Of a stretch of 64,000 nt of DNA, positions 57,071 to 64,000 are shown one piece after another. Every line of letters begins with the position of its first letter. Position 1 is the stretch's first letter. Under the pieces are notes generated by a model that was not told the origin of the DNA, searched no databases, and was given only the letters and a program-made list of their open reading frames with translations. The stretch comes from Medicago truncatula (lineage: Eukaryota > Streptophyta > Magnoliopsida > Fabales > Fabaceae): assembly GCF_003473485.1 (NCBI RefSeq), contig NC_053048.1, positions 37,444,755 to 37,508,754 on the forward strand, read 5' to 3'. A program made the translations under genes and the position numbers.

Positions 57071-57360
57071 CTATCTCCGTCCTTAATTATAAGGTCATTT
57101 TAAAAAAATAACGGGAACTAAGATAGTAGATATTTGTATTAAATACGTTTGTAATTACTATTGTTTTTACAATTTTATCCTTTAAGAAAAAAAAGAGGGT
57201 TGGTTTATGTTTTCAACATTCTATTTATTGCTGATTGAAGAAAAAGATGTATAATAAATAGGGGTATGTAAAGAAATAATTAATGTAGTTGGAAATAGAA
57301 AATGGGTCTTATAAAAAGGAAAAAAAAATCTCAAAAAAGTCTTATTAGGGACGGAGGTAG
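57071..57360. mobile_element. Stowaway-type MITE (290 bp)
   Basis: The left end ctatctccgtccttaatta and the complement of the right end (ctacctccgtccctaataag) are typical Stowaway termini (Tc1/mariner class). TA flanks both sides (57069-57070 and 57361-57362). The body is AT-rich and non-coding. Confidence 0.82.
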
Positions 57361-57362
57361 TA

Positions 57363-59436
57363 CATTTTTTCGACAAAAATAAACTTTTTTAACATTCCCC
57401 TAAAAAAATTACTTTTTTAACATAAAAAAATATAGTAAAAAAAAAAAAACAAATACTCCATGCGTCTCAAATTGTACGTCGCTTTAAGGAAAAAAAATTT
57501 AGAGTAAATTACACTCCGCTCTCCTCAAAGATGCTTGAATTACACTCTCATCCTCTCTTATGTTAAAATTTACATTCCCCTCCATTGAAAAGTAAATTTG
57601 ATAATCCCCTTAAGTTAGTTGTTTATAAATATAAGGTCAAATATCATCCTTGGTCCTTAAGTAAGTTGTTTATAGCTAATTAGTCCTTCAACTTTTTTGT
57701 CTTGAATAAATTGGTTTTTAAGTCATAAAAAAATTACAATGTTACCATTTTTCATTCAAATGCTTTAAAAAGTCTTTACGTTAATATTGAGATGATAAGT
57801 CCAAAAAGTGTTCATTACACCAAACATGATTACTTACATACATTTTCTCCTTAATGTTTTTAGGGATGGGTGATATTTTGAATGTTTTTTATATGACTAA
57901 ATACTACCATCATACTATTTTATGAGGTAATTTGAAAAACTAGGACCATAGTTTATTTCAATTGTGATGTTTTTATTGTCTTTTCATAGTTAAAGTGCAG
58001 GTAATGGGTGTGGGTATGGGCACTTAGGTACCCATAGCGTATGGAGAAGGACGATAAAGTTGTTGCTCACCAAGGTGCGGATACAGGTACTTTTTACAAA
58101 TGCGGGTATGAGAAAGGGCACTGTAGTACCCTACTCATAGGGTACCCATTGCTATTCCTAAATGTTTTCGAATTCAAATCTAATTTTACAATAAATGTTT
58201 CGTAAACAACATTACATATCAAGTAATGAGACACATGCCCGAACTTGGGGCTGCGCAAGCAGCTCAACCAAGCCAGACCTCCAAAAGTTACGGGCCTAAA
58301 AAAAAAATTAAGTCTAATACACACACCACACTTAAATAAAAAAAAGTTACTTCTTTTTCTTTTTTCGGTACACGTTTGAGTTTTTTTCTAGATTCCAATT
58401 CTCCTTTCTGGACATAAATCGGATGCTATCAAACCATCTTCAATTTTTATAATCACTTAATCAGTCAATTTGAAAAGTTATTTCATTAAAAGAATCACAA
58501 CGATCATTTCCTTTTCGCATAAACAATTAGTTTTCCCCTTTTTCACAACGGCGGAGTGACAAATCCAAATGACACCGTTTGGTAAATTTCACCTCTCTTT
58601 CACTTTTATTTTATTTTATTTCATTTCATGTATAGAAGTTCTTCTGATTCTGATTTTTTAATGAAGTTTAGCTACACAAAAACAAAAATTGCATTTTTAT
58701 TTCACTGGAACCTATTTTAAAAAGAAAGTTGAGCCTCCTATTTCATGGAACGACCCTAATGAGACATGTTTCAAACCAAGACGGAATAATACACCTATGA
58801 ACTCTAGTTTTAAGAGCAATGAATTTAGATCCACCAACATAGATTAAGCGTCTACATAAACATTTTGAAATTGAGTGCGATGAAAACTTGGTAACGGTAA
58901 AAAATATCAAATGAATATAGTCCATAACAATATATAAAAGGGTTGATTGGATTTACCCCATGCCATTTGAGCGCAAAGAACTATACGAAAAGTATGTAAG
59001 AAAATACACCTAAGTCTTGTCCTTAAAATAAATGATTTTTTAAATGACAAATGTCAGCAATTAGTTGTTAAAAGAACAAAAAACATATAAATAAAAAGAT
59101 CAAATGAATATAGTCTATAACAATATATAAAAGCGTTAATAGGGTTTACCCCATGCCATTTCAGCGAGTTTTGGTTTACCAATTATAAAAAATAAAGTTT
59201 GAAGATTCTCCCTTGTAATTTAAAAATTATTTAGTTTTGGACTTTGAAAAGAGCTAATTGTACTAATTTCATTACATGGTGTGTTGAATGTGTAAAACAA
59301 TTTTATTTTTTAAAAAAACAAACAAAAAAAAAAAACATATCTTGCTATTTATTTTATTTATATATTAAAATACTCAAAATTAATAATAATTAGAATTCAT
59401 CATAACATTCAACCTACATTCACCTTTTTATATTAA
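57363..59436. other. Intergenic with fragments of further MITEs
   Basis: A second, truncated Stowaway start (ctccatgcgtctcaaattg) lies at about 57457. The stretch 57530-57730 has repeated ggtcctt/agtcctt phrases like the Mutator-type foldback elements, but no ends. The phrase caatatataaaag followed by a ttaccccatgccatttnagcg segment occurs twice (about 58928 and 59120), a small direct duplication. No gene is recognised. Confidence 0.45.
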
Positions 59437-60276
59437 GGGTTAATTAAGTTTTTGGTCCCTATAAATAACTGCAGTTTTGTTTTTAGTCTCTATAAAAATA
59501 AATCACACTTTTTAGTCCCTACAAAATTTTCTGTTAGTATTTTTAGTCCCTGTAAAATTAAAATTTGTTTAATTATGCTTAAACTTCTAAATTTTTGAAA
59601 GATTTTTTACATACATGTTCATAACATCGTAAGACACTCTTTTATAAAAAAATTACCTTTTTAACATGTAATGAATTAAATATGAATTTTTCTAAAAGCC
59701 AAATTTTCAAGATTATATTAATGAAAATTTGGACCTAATAATAAAATTTTAAGTTACTTTTTTGCGGAGGAACTTTGTATAATATTCTAAGTAAGTATGT
59801 GAAAAATATGTTACAAATTTAAAAGTTTAAGCACAATTAAGCAAATTTTAATTTTACAAGGACTAAAAGTATGTGTTGGTCCCTATTTAAATTGAAATTT
59901 GTTTAATTATACTTAAACTTTTATATTTTTAAATGATTTTTAACAGACATGTTAAGAACATTATAATAATCTCTTTTATAAAAATTATAATTTTTTAACA
60001 TGTAATGAATTAAATATATTTTTTTTAAAAAGCCAAAAATTCAAGATAAAACTAACGAAAATATGGACCTAAAAATAAAATTTTGAGCTAATTTATTGTA
60101 GCGGAACCTTTTATAATGTTTTAAACAAGTATGTAAAAAATCATTAGAAAATTAAAAATTTTAAGCATAATTAAACAAATTTTAATTTATTGTAGGAACT
60201 AAAAAGTGTGATTTATTTTTGTAGGAATAAAAAAAAAACTGCAAATATTTATAGGGACCAAAAACTTAATTAACCC
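59437..60276. mobile_element. Large Mutator-like foldback element (840 bp) with perfect 9-bp duplication
   Basis: The left end gggttaattaagtttttggt is mirrored exactly at the right end. Arms of several hundred bases mirror each other with many differences (ttagtccct...tttgtttaattatgcttaa and its complement). Identical 9-bp duplications (ttatattaa) lie at 59428-59436 and 60277-60285. No transposase frame. Confidence 0.88.
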
Positions 60277-60285
60277 TTATATTAA

Positions 60286-60878
60286 CAAAATCCTCCAAGC
60301 TTTTGAATCAAGAAAATTTTCTTATCAACCAAAAAATAATTCCCCAGGTTTTCACTATATCATCCAATATTGGGGTTTTGACATGACTTAGAAACCAAAA
60401 TCTCAAATCTAAAAAAATTCAGATCCAAAACCATGAATAAAATGATGGTAAAGAGACGATTTCTAAAAAAAATATGGTAAAGAGACTATTTCTAAGCTTA
60501 CGAAGATGATAAAGAACCATGATGGTGACAAGATTTGGCGAACATAGATCTGAGATAAAATGTTTTTAGTTAATTAAAATTATTGTTTAATAAAACAAAA
60601 TTCCATGTGGAAAAAAATTAAATGTAAAAAAATTTAAAAAAGACAAGTCGGTTGCCACTTACTCAATTTTACAAAAATTATCATGTCACATCAGCATTTC
60701 TGCAAAGTCTATGCTCTGATGATCTAAATCAAATATTTTTTAAATTACAAGAGAAATTTCCAAAATAAAATTTACAGGGATAAACCAAAACTTTTTCAAA
60801 TGAAGGGAACAAAACCTTATTAACCCTATATAAAATGAATATATCAATTTGGGCTAGATTTTTTCTTTTGTTTTTGTC
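60286..60878. other. Intergenic, no recognised gene
   Basis: AT-rich sequence with no open frame of note, no microsatellite and no element ends seen. Confidence 0.4.
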
Positions 60879-61002
60879 CCGTGAGCATAACTCAGTTGGT
60901 AGGATAATGTATTGTTATATGCAGGGGCCGGTGTTCGAACCCCGGACACCCACTTATTCAAAGTGAATTCTAACTACTAGACTACTTGACCAAAAAAAAA
61001 AC
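60879..61002 (+). mobile_element. tRNA-derived SINE, best-preserved copy
   Basis: The tRNA-like head carries an A-box (gcataactcagttggtagg, 60885-60903) and a B-box (gtgttcgaaccccgg, 60931-60945). A short body (gaattctaactactagac) and an A tail at 60992-61000 follow. The head does not form a proper acceptor stem, so it is not a tRNA gene. No clear target duplication was found. Confidence 0.78.
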
Positions 61003-61852
61003 TATGATTCATTGTGAATTAACTTTCTGATATTGATTGATCAATTATCTCTATAGTGCAATGAAAAAGACCATCAATAATATAGGATAGCACTTGAATG
61101 ACACTGTGGTTGATAACATTGGTCAACCAATGTCAAACAAATATAGGTATAACTGATGAACTAAGTGATGCCTAACTAAACTAACTGTTAAGTGCTAGTT
61201 CAGAAATGTGTGTAATTCTGACAAACAAAATACTACCTAGCTTTGCTGATAGTAACCAACAACGACATGCTCTCTAATGAAGTCAAAGTCGGTGTATATA
61301 TGTTTGGCTCCCTTGTCGCTCATGGGGTTGTTTGCTATTTGAATTGCTGAAGTGCTATCATGTCTAACAAACTAACTAACTAAAAATTGAAAGCAAAAAT
61401 GGGAATAGGGGAATCACAGGAAACATGTCCTCCCACCTGGATAACAATGAACTGTATTGGTCGAATAGAAACGTACTAAGAGACCCCTAGTTTGAGTTTC
61501 AGCATGGCTATAACTACGAATACAATCAGCACATATGTAAAGAAATTACACGTCGTTTCTCATCTTTTGTAGTCTCAAGTCTCAACCGTTGTCTTTCTTG
61601 GTATTGTCAACAACGTATGGAACAACCTATCATAAATTATCCATGTCCCACCACAGCACAAAGAAAACGATCATCGCCTTTCCATATGGTTGTCTTTGCT
61701 CGGGTTGTTCGGTTTTATGATGTTTGTTTGTGTTGTCACTGTCATAATTCTTGTCCGTGGGGCATTCACTAGTATTCAAAAAGCTATGCTTATCTTTTGG
61801 GTCATTTTGATGCATCTTCAATCAGCTAACTTAATCATCTAATTGTTTTTGA
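61003..61852. other. Intergenic, no recognised gene
   Basis: Non-coding. A region near 61200-61400 resembles worn copia-type polyprotein in complement (a phrase around catgacagcacttcagcaattc) but too weakly to call. Nothing else is supported. Confidence 0.3.
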
Positions 61853-62036
61853 AGTAGTGTTAGCAACACTCTATTTTGAACACTCACTCTAATATTCATT
61901 TTCTTATTGATTTAAATCATTGTAGGTCTACATATTAGAAATAAAACCCACTTAAAGACGTGGTACATACATACACTGATTAAAAGAGTGAATGTTAGGG
62001 AGAATGTTCAAAAGTGAATGTTGCTAGCATTCCTCT
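61853..62036. mobile_element. Candidate foldback MITE (about 184 bp)
   Basis: The left end agtgttagcaacac and the complement of the right end (gaatgctagcaacattcac) start arms that also share ttttgaacact/ttttgaacatt and ctaatattca/ctaacattca. This is a diverged long inverted repeat. Target duplication not fixed. Confidence 0.55.
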
Positions 62037-63070
62037 TGTTACATTAGTCGGTGGACTTTCAATGGGGTATGCTTTTGGAAAAAAGCATCCACCAAATGAA
62101 GTGAAATGATCGATAAAGATGCTATTAAGCTGCCAACTCAAACAATTATGAGTGTGTCATTAGTACTAGTTTTTCTTCTAGTTTGTGTTTGTAATTTGCA
62201 GCTGTAAGTGGTGCCATGATCCATCTGATCAGCTAATGTTACAATTTATATTTCACATCATCATATGTATTGGTCATTTTGGCATTTTCATGAATCTCCG
62301 ACTCCTTTACATATTCAATTTTGTCTACTTAATTATTAACAATTGTTTTTGTTCATATATACCGGTAGGGTGAAAGAAAAAAATTCAAAAAAAAAAAAAT
62401 TGAAGAAAAAAAGTAAGGAAACATGTCTAATGAAAGTCACTCCCATAACATGATATAAAAGAAATCTAAACATGTCTGAAGGTGACACCCGAAGAGCAAT
62501 GAAATGAAAATATAACTTCCCTAACTCATTAGCAAGAAATCTGTAACAAATCCCCATCGAGAATCATGTATTATTGTGATGCACATTAAGATCGCATTTG
62601 ACAGGATCCATAGTACTGCAACAATTGCAGCTCTAACTGATATAATGGATTATGATACCTGAGGGGTTTGTTTCTCTTCACAAAACACGTTTAAATGAAA
62701 AGATGCAGCAGATGGTTGGGACCAATACATAACGGATTAGGATACCGGATTATGGTCAAACTTTTATAACCATTTGGCATTGGATGTAAAATCTTATTAT
62801 AATGAAATTAAAGTAAAGCAAGAAATCAATTGAATATAATAACAAGAATTCCAATAATCACCAATATCAATTTAACACAGAAGGCAGAACAGAATTTGTA
62901 AACAACAACAAATAATTTTTTAACTGAGACATCGTTTAACCTTTTCATTTATTAAAAAAATTATACAATTCAATAATGAGAATAGCCAAGATCCTTGTAT
63001 CTATACCAGCTTATAATTTCTATGGGACAGAAGAAAAAATAAAATCTAAAGCCTGCAGTCGCTAAGAATT
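62037..63070. other. 3' flank of the purine permease gene
   Basis: Non-coding. The part nearest 63070 should contain the permease 3' untranslated region. A-rich runs near 62388-62410. No other feature seen. Confidence 0.4.
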
Positions 63071-64000
63071 TCAACATGGAGATTCATTGTGAGGCTTAGA
63101 AGTGCCAGCTTGTGCGCGTCTTGCCTTTAAATCATCGAGATAATTTTGATAGATGTAGGAAGCAAAACCCCATAAAGCCATAAGCATAGAAATTATCTTC
63201 ACCCCATTCATCTTATCATGAAAAACTATAACAGCCGCAATAGGAGTAATAGCCAAAGACACAGTGCTGATAACATTAGAGTAGAGAGAAGACACCAAGA
63301 AAATCAAGCCAACCACACCAACAGAACAAACCTGCCATGCTATTGCTGTCCAAACCAATGTCATTAAATAAGCAACTTCTCCTTTCTGAAAACTCTTCAT
63401 TTCTTCGTGCAAACTATGCCATTCACCACTCGCAAATAGGCCTATTGTGGATGCGCAAGTGGCAACAAGTGAAGTATAGATTTGCATTTCCAAAACAACA
63501 GAAAATGTTTCCTTTTTCAGAACCTTCTCAAAGGTCAATTGCATGAGGGAAAGCAAAAGAGAGTAAAGTGCAGAAGCTCCAAGTGTACAAAGGAAACCAA
63601 CAACGTATTTTCCCTTCGGGATACCAGAAGGTGTGTCCGAATCTTCATTGACAGCAAGAAGTGAAGAAGATAAAGTGAGAACCACGGTCGAGTTTACAAT
63701 CAAAGCAGTGAACTTTTGAGAGTTGATAAAGTATGAGAAAATTGCATTGAAAGCTAATTGAGATGCACAAATCAGTGCATAGGTAGAAGCAGAGAGGTAC
63801 AAAAGTCCTTGTGAATACATCATATTGTCAGCAGCAATCATGATTCCAAGAACAAAATATATCAAAGCGATGAGTTTGATGGAAGGAGGAACATAAGAAG
63901 CTGAAACCTCTGAAGAAGAAGAAGGAATTGTGAATAACGGAATGAGCAAGACTGGGAAGGCAATAGTTTGGACTAAAGTAGCCATCCATGTACTATTTCC
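63071..64000 (-). CDS. Purine permease (PUP family), 5' end outside window
   Basis: PUP transporters are plasma- or endo-membrane proteins of the drug/metabolite superfamily that import purines, cytokinins or alkaloids with protons (family knowledge). The visible 309 codons run to the window edge, reading GNSTW-MATLVQTIAFPVLLIP at the left of the protein. Conserved PUP pieces are SASTYALICASQLAFNAIFS, GASALYSLLLSLMQLTFEKV, VALVWTAIAWQ-like (here LVWTAIAWQVCSVGVVGLIF) and WGFASYIYQNYLD. About eight hydrophobic segments are visible; the family has ten, so roughly the first 60 residues are missing. The Met six codons from the edge is internal, not the start. The C-terminal tail KARRAQAGTSKPHNESPC is polar. 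No introns are seen in this part. The subgroup (PUP10/11-like) is a guess. Confidence 0.92.
   Translation of the reverse strand, partial: GNSTWMATLVQTIAFPVLLIPLFTIPSSSSEVSASYVPPSIKLIALIYFVLGIMIAADNMMYSQGLLYLSASTYALICASQLAFNAIFSYFINSQKFTALIVNSTVVLTLSSSLLAVNEDSDTPSGIPKGKYVVGFLCTLGASALYSLLLSLMQLTFEKVLKKETFSVVLEMQIYTSLVATCASTIGLFASGEWHSLHEEMKSFQKGEVAYLMTLVWTAIAWQVCSVGVVGLIFLVSSLYSNVISTVSLAITPIAAVIVFHDKMNGVKIISMLMALWGFASYIYQNYLDDLKARRAQAGTSKPHNESPC

Noticed and set aside
60879..60960. Possible tRNA gene
   Set aside because: A- and B-box segments are present but the acceptor stem does not pair and a poly(A) tail follows, so this is a tRNA-derived SINE.

Overview
The window is nuclear DNA of a flowering plant, most likely a papilionoid legume close to Medicago. 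The basis is AT-rich intergenic DNA, short GT-AG introns, plant-specific gene families (plant mobile domain, purine permease, OCTOPUS-type DUF740, plant-length MTR4, TAF10 and LETM1), and a dense load of MITEs, SINEs and decayed non-LTR retroelements. The species call is inference. Nothing bacterial, viral or organellar was seen.

Layout. 1-6.2 kb: possible 5' leader of an off-window gene, then a repeat-rich stretch (SINE, hAT-type element, LINE relic, several foldback elements). 6.2-12.2 kb, minus: LETM1, mitochondrial inner-membrane cation exchanger, 14 exons. 15.1-15.7 kb: LINE relic. 16.3-18.0 kb, minus: intronless mTERF-family organellar regulator. 20.1-25.6 kb, plus: three-KH-domain RNA-binding protein, 8 exons, with transposon debris in intron 2. 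31.4-33.5 kb, minus: broken plant-mobile-domain (PMD/MAIN-like) gene. 34.95-35.87 kb, plus: small OCTOPUS/DUF740-like gene. 38.6-40.6 kb: LINE relics, one split by a nested MITE. 41.6-51.6 kb, plus: MTR4, nuclear exosome RNA helicase, 14 exons, with transposons in its introns. 53.5-56.2 kb, minus: TAF10, TFIID/SAGA subunit, tail-to-tail with MTR4. 57-62 kb: MITEs and a SINE. 63.07 kb to the end, minus: purine permease cut by the window edge.

I joined the exons of LETM1, KH, MTR4 and TAF10 by hand, checking splice sites and phase. Each gives an uninterrupted frame of expected family length (766, 379, 983 and 139 aa). The genes do not form a pathway: this is ordinary housekeeping gene space in which each gene is regulated separately. 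The novelty lies in the repeats: a complete miniature LTR element in an MTR4 intron, a MITE whose removal restores a LINE reading frame, a foldback element with an unusually long flanking duplication, a near-perfect 61-nt palindrome in a TAF10 intron, and a TA microsatellite that abuts the LETM1 start codon. I found no evidence of an undescribed gene system.
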